A stretch of DNA of 64,000 nucleotides from Prevotella sp. (GCA_017557185.1 JAFZAP010000114.1:55809-119808); one strand, 5' to 3'; shown: positions 9,601 to 18,157, counted from the stretch's first letter. Numbers and translations: made by a program. Notes: generated by a model from the sequence alone, not told the origin.

Positions 9601-10818
9601 ATGAAGAAAATCATGTTCGCGGTTTTGATGATGTTCGCCACATCTACCGCTTTTGCAGGTGACAGCGACGCTCTGAAGGGCATCCTGAAATCTAAGAACT
9701 ATGCCGAGGCTGCTTCATTGCTGAAGTCGGCACTTGGACAACTGGCCGACAATGCTGAGAAAGCCAAGGCTTACAACCACTTGGTGAACCTCGCTATGGA
9801 GAAGTTCGACAAGGAAGGTACTGCCCAGCTGACGGGTCAGACTATGCTTCAGACAGGTAAGGCTGCTGAGCCCTTCGATACCGTGGGTTACTACGAGGCT
9901 GCCTACAATGCCCTTCTCGATGCCATCGAGTGCGACAAGTACGACAATATGCCCAATGCAAAGGGCAAGGTGGCTCCGAAGTTCCATGATGCTAACTTGA
10001 CACGTGTCGGCAATGCCCGCATCCAGCTGGTAAATGCCGGTCAGCGCGAGGCACAGCTCGGCAACGAGCAAGGCGTGCTGAAGTATTGGGGAACATTCCT
10101 CGATACAGAGGACTGCAACTTCCTGAAGGCTTTCGACAAGTCGGGTGAGGCTGGCTTCCTCGGACAGGTGGCTTACTTCACGGCTCTCTATGCCAACCAG
10201 AACAAGATGGTCGATCGTGCCTTGAAGTATCTCGACATTGCTATGCAAGATCCCGAGCAGGCCAAGGAGGCACAGGCTCAGAAGTTTGCCATCGGTCAGG
10301 CTAACCTGAAGACGAAGGACGACACCGTGAAGTTCATCAACGATCTGAAGGAGTTTTATGCTGCCAATCCTGACAACGAGGCTGCTTTCGGAACACTCTG
10401 TAACCTCTATTCTGGTCAGGGCGACAACGATGCTGTGAAGGCTCTGGTGAAAGAGAAGATTGCCCGCGATCCCAACAACCACACCGCTTGGGCTTTGAAG
10501 GGTCAGTTTGAGATGAATGCCCTGGATTATGACGATGCCATTGAGTCGTTCAAGAAGGCTTGTGAGATCGACGACACCAATCCCATCGTGCTCACCTATC
10601 TCGGCTACTGCATGAACAGCAAGGCTGCCGGCATCGAGGGCGACATCCCCGCACAGAAGGCTCTCTACAAGGAGTCGATGCGCTACTTGGAGCGTGCTAA
10701 GGATATCGATCCCGATCGCATGAAAGCCAACTGGGCATATCCCCTCTACCAGTGCTACTACATCAACTATAGTGCCAATGATCCGCGCACGAAGGAGATG
10801 GAAGAGATGCTGAAGTAA
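9601..10818 (+). CDS. Secreted tetratricopeptide-repeat protein
   Basis: 405 residues with a signal peptide (MKKIMFAVLMMFATSTAFAG). The rest is alpha-helical, with TPR-like units most clear near residues 290-335 (HTAWALKGQFEMNALDYDDAIESFKKA) and repeated AEAASLLKSAL-type helices near the N-terminus. The end reads ANWAYPLYQCYYINYS...EEMLK, which matches the end of the next gene, so the two are tandem paralogues. It follows gyrA by 37 bp, an arrangement I take to be common in Bacteroidales. No catalytic motif is visible; a periplasmic scaffold or chaperone role is possible but unproven. Confidence 0.85.
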   Translation: MKKIMFAVLMMFATSTAFAGDSDALKGILKSKNYAEAASLLKSALGQLADNAEKAKAYNHLVNLAMEKFDKEGTAQLTGQTMLQTGKAAEPFDTVGYYEAAYNALLDAIECDKYDNMPNAKGKVAPKFHDANLTRVGNARIQLVNAGQREAQLGNEQGVLKYWGTFLDTEDCNFLKAFDKSGEAGFLGQVAYFTALYANQNKMVDRALKYLDIAMQDPEQAKEAQAQKFAIGQANLKTKDDTVKFINDLKEFYAANPDNEAAFGTLCNLYSGQGDNDAVKALVKEKIARDPNNHTAWALKGQFEMNALDYDDAIESFKKACEIDDTNPIVLTYLGYCMNSKAAGIEGDIPAQKALYKESMRYLERAKDIDPDRMKANWAYPLYQCYYINYSANDPRTKEMEEMLK

Positions 10819-10836
10819 GATGACATGATCTGTGAT

Positions 10837-10901
10837 GAAGGACTATGATTACCCTTGGTGCCTGTAGTCTTTGCAGGAAGCGAGAGCGATTATAGTCCTT
10901 C
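10837..10901 (+). other. Long inverted repeat, structured RNA candidate
   Basis: GAAGGACTAT (10837-10846) pairs perfectly with ATAGTCCTTC (10892-10901), and the inner part has more pairing. It lies 18 bp after the TPR stop codon and before a second hairpin, so it is either part of a double terminator or a 3'-UTR structure. Confidence 0.55.
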
Positions 10902-10914
10902 GTTCGTCATCAGC

Positions 10915-10945
10915 TCCCCACACGCAGCTGGGGATTTTCGTGTTT
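10915..10945 (+). terminator. Hairpin terminator between the two TPR genes
   Basis: TCCCCA / TGGGGA with an 8-nt loop, followed by TTTTCGTGTTTT. This suggests that gyrA and the first TPR gene end here. Confidence 0.6.
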
Positions 10946-11002
10946 TGAGAATCATGGTCTATCAAGAAAAAGATTGTAAGGATATACGTGAACAAATATC
11001 AA

Positions 11003-12280
11003 ATGAATAGAAGAATACTGACGACCATCCTATCTCTAATACTAATCATGACAGGCGTTTCGGCTCAGAATAGTTCGAAACAGCCTTCGGCAGCTAAGCT
11101 GAGGGCAAAAGCACGTGCTGCCATGAAGAAAGACATCATGCAGGCAAGAACCTACCTGAAGGCTGGCAACAACCTTGAAAAAGCCGAACAAATGATGAAG
11201 AAGCATCTTGCCGACTCAGCCAACGTGAGGAACGAACGGCTGTGGCTCATCATGTTCGATGCCGTGAGAAAGCAGTACGACCAGGGCAATGAGAAACTCT
11301 ACCTGAAGCAGAAGTACGACACGGCAGCATTGTTCAACCTGACTAAGAAAATGTTTGACATCCTCGAAGCGTTCGATTCCATTGACGCACTACCCAACGA
11401 ACGCGGAGAGGTGAAACCACAATACCGGAAGCGGCATGCCGAGTTTCTGGATTCCTATCGTAACAACCTCTACAACGGTGGGGTCTATTTCATCGGAAAA
11501 CAGAAGTTCAGTGAAGCCTATACCTTCTTCGACACCTATCTGGATGCTGCATACCACCCGCTATTCGAGCAGTATAACTACAGCAGCAATGACACCCGCA
11601 TGCCCGAGGCTGCCTATTGGGCCGTCTATTGCGGCTATAAGATGCAGCAGCCCAAGGCAACGCTCCATCATGCCTATTTCGCCTTGAAGGACACGGCTCA
11701 CTATGAGCTGATGCTGCAATACCTTGCCGACACCTATCAGCTGGAGGGCGACACCGCCCGATATGTAGCCACCCTGCGCGAAGGCTTCGAGAAATATCCA
11801 GAGATGAAGTTCTTCTTCAACCGTCTGGTTGACTTCTACGGCACACGTCAACAATGGGAAAACGTGTTGCAGATAGCCGACGAGGCATTGCTGAAAGACT
11901 CGGCAGATCTTGAGGCGAAGGTAGTTCGCAGCACGGCATTACTCAACACGTCGCGCTACGACGACTGCATCAGCTATTCCGATCAGCTTATCGCGCAGTA
12001 TGACAGCATAGCCGATCCATACTTCAATTCCGGTATGGCCAGCTACTACCGTGCGATAGAAATCGACAAGAACCTGAAGCTGACTACGAAGCAGCGCCAG
12101 ACCATGCAGAATTACTACAAGCAGGCCATGACACGACTGCAGCGCTATCGCCAACTGGCTCCCGACCAACAGGAACGATGGGCACTCCCCCTGTATACCA
12201 TCTATCTGAACCTGAACATGGGCAAGGAGTTCGATGAGATTAACCAGCTCATCAAGCAGAACGGTCATCTTAAACGATAA
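11003..12280 (+). CDS. Secreted tetratricopeptide-repeat protein (paralogue)
   Basis: About 425 residues from the ATG at 11003. A GTG at 10988 is in frame, but the ATG gives a better signal peptide (MNRRILTTILSLILIMTGVSAQ). The body is helical with TPR-like pairs (NVLQIADEALLKDSADLEAKVVRSTALL, then DPYFNSGMASYYRAI). The end, ERWALPLYTIYLNLN, resembles the end of the gene before it, which indicates duplication. The helicase gene starts 2 bp after its stop, so the two are probably translated together. Function unknown; periplasmic location inferred. Confidence 0.85.
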   Translation: MNRRILTTILSLILIMTGVSAQNSSKQPSAAKLRAKARAAMKKDIMQARTYLKAGNNLEKAEQMMKKHLADSANVRNERLWLIMFDAVRKQYDQGNEKLYLKQKYDTAALFNLTKKMFDILEAFDSIDALPNERGEVKPQYRKRHAEFLDSYRNNLYNGGVYFIGKQKFSEAYTFFDTYLDAAYHPLFEQYNYSSNDTRMPEAAYWAVYCGYKMQQPKATLHHAYFALKDTAHYELMLQYLADTYQLEGDTARYVATLREGFEKYPEMKFFFNRLVDFYGTRQQWENVLQIADEALLKDSADLEAKVVRSTALLNTSRYDDCISYSDQLIAQYDSIADPYFNSGMASYYRAIEIDKNLKLTTKQRQTMQNYYKQAMTRLQRYRQLAPDQQERWALPLYTIYLNLNMGKEFDEINQLIKQNGHLKR

Positions 12281-12282
12281 GT

Positions 12283-13611
12283 ATGAAAAAGACGAACGAG
12301 ATTCTACAGCGGCTCGCTATCAGCGAACTCAACACCATGCAGGAAGAGGCAATGGCAGCCATTCTGCGCACACACGACGATGTGGTGATTCTCTCCCCGA
12401 CGGGGACTGGCAAGACGTTGGCCTACCTGTTGCCGCTTGTGCAGCTCATCGATGAGGATTCTCCCTCGTTGCAGGTCATCGTGGTGGTGCCAGGACGCGA
12501 GCTTGCCATGCAGTCGTCAGAGGTGCTGCGGTCCATGGGCTGCGGCCTGCACACGATGGCTGTCTATGGGGGTCGTCCGGCGATGGATGAGCATCGCGAG
12601 TTGCGCAAGACAGAGCCACAGATACTCTTTGGAACACCAGGCCGCCTTAACGACCATCTGGCAAAAGGCAATATCTCTGCCGATGGTGTCCGTTACTTGG
12701 TCATCGATGAGTTCGACAAGTGTCTGGAGATGGGATTCCAGAACGAGATGGCCACACTTCTTAGCAACCTCCCACACGTGAAGCGCAGGGTATTGCTCTC
12801 TGCTACCGAGTCGGAGGTCATGCCCCGCTTTGTTAACATGGGCCACACCCAGCGTCTCGACTATCGACAAGAGGAAGAACAGGTGTCCACACGTGTTCAC
12901 ATCTATTCCATCGAGAGTCCGCAGAACGACAAGCTCGAGCCCCTGCGACAGCTGTTGCTGGAACGTGGCGACGAGAGTACGGTGGTGTTCCTGAACTACC
13001 GCGAGAGTGTGGAGCGTGTAGCCGACTACCTGCGTAAGGCAGGCTTCACGCTGAGTGCCTTCCACGGAGGACTCGAGCAGAAGCAGCGCGAGGATGCCCT
13101 CTACCGCTTTGCCAATGGCTCGGCCAACATCATGGTGTGTACCGATCTGGCCAGTCGCGGCCTTGATATTCCCGACATCGACAACATCGTGCACTACCAC
13201 CTGCCCGAGACCGAGCAGAACTATGTGCATCGGGTAGGGCGCACAGCCCGCTGGGACAAGCAGGGGCGTTCGTTCTTCCTGTTGAAGGCTGGCGAGCATA
13301 TTCCCGAGTATGTAGAAGAGAACCCCACGCCTTACCATCTGAAGCATGATGCTATGGACATGCATCCTGCCCAGCCTAAAATGGTCACCATCTACATCGG
13401 CAAGGGCAAGCGCGACAAGATCTCACGTGGCGACATCGTGGGCTTCCTCTGTAAGAAAGGTGGCCTGCAAGGCTCGGATATCGGGAAGATCAGCGTGGAA
13501 GAACGTTTCACCTATGTTGCAATCGCCCGCGAAAAACTCCGCTCCGTGTTGAAAAACACAGCAGGGGAAAAGATTAAAGGAATAAAAACAATTATTGAGG
13601 AAGTCAAGTGA
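12283..13611 (+). CDS. DEAD-box-family ATP-dependent RNA helicase, DbpA-like
   Basis: 442 residues. Motif I is SPTGTGKT, Ia PGRELA, Ib TPGRL, motif II VIDEFDK (DEFD instead of DEAD), motif III SATES, and motif VI HRVGRTARWDKQG. The last ~70 residues (TIYIGKGKRDKISRGDIVGFL...) fit the DbpA RNA-binding domain, which anchors E. coli DbpA to 23S rRNA. A role in 50S ribosome assembly is therefore likely. No Q-motif is obvious beyond the N-terminal LQRLAISELNTMQEEA. It is coupled to the upstream TPR gene (2-bp gap) and followed by the serC promoter. Confidence 0.92.
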   Translation: MKKTNEILQRLAISELNTMQEEAMAAILRTHDDVVILSPTGTGKTLAYLLPLVQLIDEDSPSLQVIVVVPGRELAMQSSEVLRSMGCGLHTMAVYGGRPAMDEHRELRKTEPQILFGTPGRLNDHLAKGNISADGVRYLVIDEFDKCLEMGFQNEMATLLSNLPHVKRRVLLSATESEVMPRFVNMGHTQRLDYRQEEEQVSTRVHIYSIESPQNDKLEPLRQLLLERGDESTVVFLNYRESVERVADYLRKAGFTLSAFHGGLEQKQREDALYRFANGSANIMVCTDLASRGLDIPDIDNIVHYHLPETEQNYVHRVGRTARWDKQGRSFFLLKAGEHIPEYVEENPTPYHLKHDAMDMHPAQPKMVTIYIGKGKRDKISRGDIVGFLCKKGGLQGSDIGKISVEERFTYVAIAREKLRSVLKNTAGEKIKGIKTIIEEVK

Positions 13612-13618
13612 GAAATTA

Positions 13619-13650
13619 TTTGGTCGTTCCAAATAATATTAGTAATTTTG
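13619..13650 (+). promoter_or_regulatory. Near-consensus promoter of the serC operon
   Basis: TTTG (13619-13622), then 20 bp, then TAATTTTG (13643-13650): a full match to the Bacteroidetes -33/-7 consensus, 53 bp before the serC start. Confidence 0.75.
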
Positions 13651-13702
13651 CCACGTCAAAGAGAATAACAATTTCAAACAAATAACATCAATAAAAAACC
13701 TT

Positions 13703-14818
13703 ATGAAAAAGTACAATTTCAACGCAGGTCCCTGCGTCCTTCCGAAAGAGGCTGTTGAGTCCACCATCAACGCTATCCGCGATTTCGACAACACAGGCAT
13801 TGGCCTGATGGAGATCTCTCATCGCACACCGGGGTGGGAACGTATCATGGCAGAAACACGCCAGCTCTGGCGCGACTTGCTCAACATCCCCGACACCTAC
13901 GAGGTGCTCTTCCTTGGCGGTGGTGCCAGCACACAGTTCTTCATGCTGCCTGCCAACCTGATGAAGACCAAGGCCGCCTATCTCCAGACGGGCGTATGGG
14001 CAAAGAAAGCCATGAAGGAAGCCAAGAATTTCGGTCAGGTTGAGGTTGTGGCTTCTTCCGAGGACAAAGTTTACAACTACATCCCGAAGGGTTGGACCGT
14101 TCCCGCCGATGCCGACTATTTCCACATCACCACCAATAACACCATCTACGGTACCGAGATCCGCAAGGACTTCAGCGCCGAGGAGTGTAACAACGTGATG
14201 CTCGTGGCCGATATGTCGTCCGATATCATGAGCCGTCCTGTTGATGTCACCAAGTATGCCGTCATCTATGGTGGTGCTCAGAAGAACGTAGGCCCTGCCG
14301 GTGTCACCTTTGTCATCGTCCGCAAGGATATCCTCGGACAGATTGGCGACCGTCCCTACATGAACCCGCTGCCCACGATGATTGACTATCGCACCCATGC
14401 AGCTGCCGAGGCCAAGAACATCTCGATGTTCAACACGCCTCCCGTGCTCCCCATCTTCGTCATGCACGAAACCCTTACCTGGATCAAGAACACCGTTGGC
14501 GGCCTTGAGGCCATGAACAAGCTCAACGTGAAGAAGTCGAATCTGCTCTACGAGGAGATCGATCGCAACAGTATGTTCGTGGGAACAGTTGCCAACAAGG
14601 AAGACCGTTCCATCATGAACCATTGCTGGGTGATGGCTCCTGGCCACGAGGACAAGCAGGAGGCCTTCATGGAGTTTGCCAAGGAGCGTGGCATGGTAGG
14701 TGTCAAGGGTCACCGTTCCGTTGGCGGCTTCCGCGCATCTCTCTACAACGCATGCTCCCTCGAGGATGTCGAGGCACTCGTTGCCTGCATGCAGGATTTC
14801 GAAGCTAAGAACAAATAA
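13703..14818 (+). CDS. serC: Phosphoserine aminotransferase SerC
   Basis: 371 residues. It starts with the family hallmark YNFNAGPCVLP and has EISHRTPGW and the GGGAS phosphate-binding turn. The PLP lysine is Lys194 in GGAQKNVGPAG, and the C-terminus reads HRSVGGFRASLYNA. It converts 3-phosphohydroxypyruvate and glutamate to phosphoserine and 2-oxoglutarate; the same enzyme can serve pyridoxal phosphate synthesis. It heads an operon with serA, a DUF1015 gene and a YigZ-type gene, and it has a near-consensus promoter. Confidence 0.97.
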   Translation: MKKYNFNAGPCVLPKEAVESTINAIRDFDNTGIGLMEISHRTPGWERIMAETRQLWRDLLNIPDTYEVLFLGGGASTQFFMLPANLMKTKAAYLQTGVWAKKAMKEAKNFGQVEVVASSEDKVYNYIPKGWTVPADADYFHITTNNTIYGTEIRKDFSAEECNNVMLVADMSSDIMSRPVDVTKYAVIYGGAQKNVGPAGVTFVIVRKDILGQIGDRPYMNPLPTMIDYRTHAAAEAKNISMFNTPPVLPIFVMHETLTWIKNTVGGLEAMNKLNVKKSNLLYEEIDRNSMFVGTVANKEDRSIMNHCWVMAPGHEDKQEAFMEFAKERGMVGVKGHRSVGGFRASLYNACSLEDVEALVACMQDFEAKNK

Positions 14819-14828
14819 AATAGTCAAG

Positions 14829-15746
14829 ATGAAAGTATTAGTTGCTACAGAGAAGCCCTTCGCAGCCGCAGCTGTTGAAGGCATTCGTAAAGAAGTTGAA
14901 GGCGCTGGCAACGAGCTGGTGCTGCTTGAGAAATACACGGAGAAGGCACAGCTGCTCGAGGCTGTGAAGGATGCCGATGCCCTGATTATCCGTTCCGACA
15001 AGGTCGATGCAGCCGTTCTCGATGCTGCCAAGCAACTGAAGATTGTGGTTCGTGCAGGTGCAGGCTTCGACAACATCGACCTGGCTGCTGCTACTGCCCA
15101 TGGCGTTGTGGCTGAGAACACACCTGGTCAGAACTCCAACGCTGTTGCCGAACTGGTGTTTGGCATGCTGGTCATGGCCGTGCGTGGCTTCTACAATGGC
15201 AAGTCGGGTTCCGAGCTGCTGGGCAAGAAGCTGGGCATCCTCGCCTTCGGTAATGTTGGCCGCAATGTGGCTCGCATCGCTAAGGGCTTTGGCATGGATG
15301 TCTATGCCTACGATGCCTATTGTCCTGCTGAAGTCATCGAGGCAGCAGGTGTGCATGCCGTTGAGAATCAGGACGCTCTGTTCGAGAAGTGCGATGTGGT
15401 GTCGCTCCACATTCCCGCTACTCCTGAGACCCGCGAGAGCATCAACTACGCACTCGTCAACAAGATGCGCAAGGGTGGCATTCTGGTCAACACCGCCCGT
15501 AAGGAAGTCATCAACGAGCCCGAGCTCCTGAAACTCATGGCCGAGCGCGACGACCTGAAGTTCGTTACCGACATCATGCCCGATGCCCACGACGAGTTCC
15601 AGAAGTTCGAGGGCCGCTATTTCTCCACTCCGAAGAAGATGGGTGCTCAGACAGCCGAGGCCAACATCAATGCCGGTATCGCTGCTGCCCGCCAGATCAA
15701 TGCCTACTTCAAGGATGGCGATACCCGCTTCCAGGTCAATAAGTAA
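14829..15746 (+). CDS. serA: D-3-phosphoglycerate dehydrogenase SerA (short form)
   Basis: 305 residues from the ATG at 14829, 10 bp after serC; a longer frame from 14700 would overlap serC and lacks homology. The cofactor domain reads GKKLGILAFGNVGRNVARIAKGFG. Substrate/catalytic motifs are VRAGAGFDNID, NTARKEVINE and the His in PDAHDEF. The ACT regulatory domain of long SerA forms is absent, so classical serine feedback through ACT is not expected. The reaction is NAD-dependent oxidation of 3-phosphoglycerate to 3-phosphohydroxypyruvate, feeding SerC. The 31-bp gap to the next gene is a heptamer-type repeat. Confidence 0.95.
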   Translation: MKVLVATEKPFAAAAVEGIRKEVEGAGNELVLLEKYTEKAQLLEAVKDADALIIRSDKVDAAVLDAAKQLKIVVRAGAGFDNIDLAAATAHGVVAENTPGQNSNAVAELVFGMLVMAVRGFYNGKSGSELLGKKLGILAFGNVGRNVARIAKGFGMDVYAYDAYCPAEVIEAAGVHAVENQDALFEKCDVVSLHIPATPETRESINYALVNKMRKGGILVNTARKEVINEPELLKLMAERDDLKFVTDIMPDAHDEFQKFEGRYFSTPKKMGAQTAEANINAGIAAARQINAYFKDGDTRFQVNK

Positions 15747-15749
15747 ATT

Positions 15750-15775
15750 GTCAATCCGTCAATCGTAAATCAAAC
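15750..15775 (+). repeat. Degenerate heptamer repeat in the serA-DUF1015 junction
   Basis: GTCAATC, CGTCAATC and CGTAAATC occur in tandem and end 3 nt before the DUF1015 start codon. It belongs to the same class as the gyrA and nqrB junction repeats. Confidence 0.7.
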
Positions 15776-15777
15776 AG

Positions 15778-17025
15778 ATGGCAACAATAAAACCATTCCG
15801 CGGCATTCGTCCGCCAAAAGAATATGTTGAGAAGGTAGAGAGCCGTCCCTACGATGTGCTGGAAAGCGATGAAGCACGCGCCGAGGCTGGCGACAACGAG
15901 ATGAGCCTCTACCACATCATCAAGCCCGAGATCGACTTCCCTGAGGGTACCAGCGAGTATGATCCGCGCGTCTATGAGAAAGCTGCCGAGAACTTCCAGA
16001 AGTTCCAGGACCGTGGCTGGCTCGTGCAGGACGACAAGGAGAACTACTACATCTATGCCCAGACCATGAACGGCAAGACGCAGTACGGACTCGTCATCGG
16101 AGCCTATGTCGACGACTACATGAACGGCACCATCAAGAAGCACGAGCTTACACGTCGCGACAAGGAGGAAGACCGCATGAAGCATGTTCGTGTGAACAAT
16201 GCCAACATCGAGCCGGTGTTCTTTGCCTATCCCGACAACGAAGTCCTCGACAAGCTCATCATGCGCTATGCTGCCACAGAGCCCGAATACGACTTCATTG
16301 CACCCATCGACGGCTTCGGTCATAAGTTCTGGGTAGTCAGCGATGAGGAAGATATCAAGACTATCACCGAGGAGTTCCGCAAGATGCCTGCCCTCTACAT
16401 CGCCGACGGTCACCATCGTTCGGCAGCAGCAGCCCTTGTGGGTGCTGAGAAAGCAAAGCAGAATCCCAACCATCGTGGTGACGAGGAGTACAACTACTTT
16501 ATGGCAGTAGCCTTCCAGGCTTCGCAGCTCACCGTGCTCGACTACAACCGCGTGGTGAAGGATCTTAACGGACTCACCAGTGGCCAGTTCCTCGATGCTC
16601 TGCGCAAGAACTTCATTGTTGAAGACAAGGGCACCGACATCTACAAGCCCGCCCGTCTGCACGAGTTCTCGCTCTACCTCGACGGACATTGGTATGCCCT
16701 CACGGCTAAGGAAGGCACCTACGACAACACCGATCCCATCGGAGTGCTCGATGTCGACATCTCCTCTCGTCTTATCCTCGACGAAATCCTGCAGATTGGC
16801 GACCTGCGCTCCTCCAAGCGCATCGACTTCGTGGGAGGCCTGCGCGGACTCATCGAGCTGAAGCGTCGTGTCGACTCTGGTGAGATGCGGGCAGCACTTG
16901 CCCTCTATCCCGTGTCCATGCAACAGATTATGGACATTGCCGACAGCGGGAAGATCATGCCCCCGAAGGCCACGTGGTTCGAGCCGAAGCTGCGCTCGGG
17001 ACTCGTCATTCACAAATTGGTATGA
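15778..17025 (+). CDS. DUF1015 family protein, possible ParB/SerK-like serine-linked enzyme
   Basis: 415 residues with the DUF1015 N-terminus (IKPFRGIRPPKEYVEKVESRPYDVLES) and central motif YIADGHHRSAAA (Asp210-Gly-His-His-Arg214). The family is officially uncharacterised. The DGHHR motif resembles the one in ParB-fold serine kinases of the SerK type, and the gene sits directly after serC and serA. A role in serine phosphorylation or serine/phosphoserine control is an inference from motif and context. It overlaps the next gene by 4 bp (ATGA), which shows translational coupling. No signal peptide or membrane segment is visible. Confidence 0.88.
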   Translation: MATIKPFRGIRPPKEYVEKVESRPYDVLESDEARAEAGDNEMSLYHIIKPEIDFPEGTSEYDPRVYEKAAENFQKFQDRGWLVQDDKENYYIYAQTMNGKTQYGLVIGAYVDDYMNGTIKKHELTRRDKEEDRMKHVRVNNANIEPVFFAYPDNEVLDKLIMRYAATEPEYDFIAPIDGFGHKFWVVSDEEDIKTITEEFRKMPALYIADGHHRSAAAALVGAEKAKQNPNHRGDEEYNYFMAVAFQASQLTVLDYNRVVKDLNGLTSGQFLDALRKNFIVEDKGTDIYKPARLHEFSLYLDGHWYALTAKEGTYDNTDPIGVLDVDISSRLILDEILQIGDLRSSKRIDFVGGLRGLIELKRRVDSGEMRAALALYPVSMQQIMDIADSGKIMPPKATWFEPKLRSGLVIHKLV

Positions 17026-17606
17026 CCGACGAGTACAAGACCATATCCACAACTATAGGCGAAGGATTTTACTCTGAAAAGCGGAGTAAATTCTTCGCCT
17101 TTGCTCATCATGTCGAGAATGTCGGGCAGATTAAGGAACTCCTGGCACAATATCGCAAGAAGTACTACGATGCCCGCCACGTCTGCTATGCCTACATGCT
17201 CGGAGCGGGTAGGGAGGAGTTCCGTGCCAACGACGACGGAGAGCCCTCGTCAACGGCTGGTAAGCCCATTCTCGGGCAGATTAACTCCAACGAGCTGACT
17301 GACATCCTTATCGTCGTCATCCGCTATTATGGCGGCGTGAATCTTGGCACCAGCGGCCTTATTGTTGCCTATCGCGAGGCTGCCGCCGATGCCATTGCCC
17401 ATGCACAGATAGAGACCCGCCAGGTGGAGGAAATCATCGACTATTCCTTCTCCTATCCCATGATGAACGATGTGATGCGCATCGTCAAGGAAATGTCACC
17501 CCGCATCGTCTCGCAAACCTTCGATACTACCTGCTCTATCAGCCTCGCCATCCGCAAGAGTGAGGCCCCCCAGCTCCGTGCCCGTCTGGAAAAGCTGGCA
17601 TTCTAA
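17022..17606 (+). CDS. YigZ/IMPACT family protein
   Basis: 194 residues from the ATG at 17022, which overlaps the DUF1015 stop as ATGA. The UPF0029 domain is clear: ARHVCYAYMLG, NDDGEPSSTAGKPIL, IVVIRYYGGVNLGTSGLIVAY. The C-terminal ~70 residues form the DUF1949 ferredoxin-like domain. In eukaryotes IMPACT restrains Gcn2; the bacterial role is not settled (possible RNA or translation-factor contact). As the last gene of the serine operon it may link amino-acid state to translation, but that is speculation. Confidence 0.92.
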   Translation: MTDEYKTISTTIGEGFYSEKRSKFFAFAHHVENVGQIKELLAQYRKKYYDARHVCYAYMLGAGREEFRANDDGEPSSTAGKPILGQINSNELTDILIVVIRYYGGVNLGTSGLIVAYREAAADAIAHAQIETRQVEEIIDYSFSYPMMNDVMRIVKEMSPRIVSQTFDTTCSISLAIRKSEAPQLRARLEKLAF

Positions 17607-17611
17607 ATGCA

Positions 17612-17801
17612 AAAGTAGGAAAGTAGGAAAGTAGGAAAGCCGACATTTGATACTTTTAGGGAGATAAATGTAAGAAGAAGTAGTAATTATATTTAATATA
17701 TTTATAATAATATTAATAATAATTAATATAAAACTTATACTTATATTGTCGCCTTTCTGTCTTCAAAACATACTAATGTCGGCTTTCCTACTTTCCTACT
17801 T
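17612..17801. repeat. Perfect 26-bp inverted repeat around an AT-rich core
   Basis: The left arm (17621-17646) and right arm (17776-17801) are exact reverse complements over 26 bp. Each arm is built from GTAGGAAA octamers plus GCCGACAT, and a third octamer extends the left arm. The 129-bp core is very AT-rich (poly ATTAATA). It could fold into a long hairpin after yigZ or be a small MITE-like element. No gene is inside. Confidence 0.8.
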
Positions 17802-17872
17802 TCTGTATTTCTCAAAACTGCAGGATTTTTATTAAGAACGCATAAAGGCACACAAAAACGCATGCCCATTGC

Positions 17873-18045
17873 TGGGAGCAAGTCTCCATACCTTACGGAG
17901 CACTGCTCTAGACTTTATGGAGCACTGCTCTAGACCTTACGGAGCATTGCTCTGTATGTTACGGAGCACGTCTCTATATACCTATGGAGCATTGCTCTGT
18001 ATAGTACGGAGCACCGCTCTGTATGGTAGGGAGGAGTGGTCTATA
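17873..18045. repeat. 22-bp tandem repeat array, eight units
   Basis: GGAGCA-type units begin at 17875, 17897, 17919, 17941, 17963, 17986, 18008 and (degenerate) 18033, so the period is 22 bp with one 23. Each unit is about TACGGAGCAYTGCTCTRKAY and holds its own small palindrome GAGCAnTGCTC. There are no spacers, so it is not CRISPR. It lies in the 3' region of rpsA, on the far side of the terminator. A related array occurs at 57622-57690. Confidence 0.85.
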
Positions 18046-18052
18046 GAAGCAC

Positions 18053-18086
18053 AAAAAAAGAGGCCTGCCGTGTAGCAGGTCTCTTT
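18053..18086 (-). terminator. rpsA terminator
   Basis: On the minus strand AGAGACCTGC, loop TACACG, GCAGGCCTCT (one mismatch) is followed by a run of seven T. It is 75 bp past the rpsA stop codon. Confidence 0.8.
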
Positions 18087-18157
18087 CGCGTTATGTTGAA
18101 GAATAATTGTTAGCTGAAGATTGTTGATTATCAACAGCCAATTATCAACTATCAACT

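Noticed and set aside
12700-12730. DEFD in place of DEAD as a sign of an inactive helicase
   Set aside because: The Asp-Glu pair needed for ATP hydrolysis is kept, and DEFD-type variants are familiar in Bacteroidetes helicases.
14700-14828. N-terminal extension of serA
   Set aside because: It overlaps the end of serC in another frame and has no SerA similarity; the ATG at 14829 gives the normal N-terminus.
17873-18045. Possible CRISPR array
   Set aside because: The units are directly head to tail with no unique spacers, and no cas genes are in the window.
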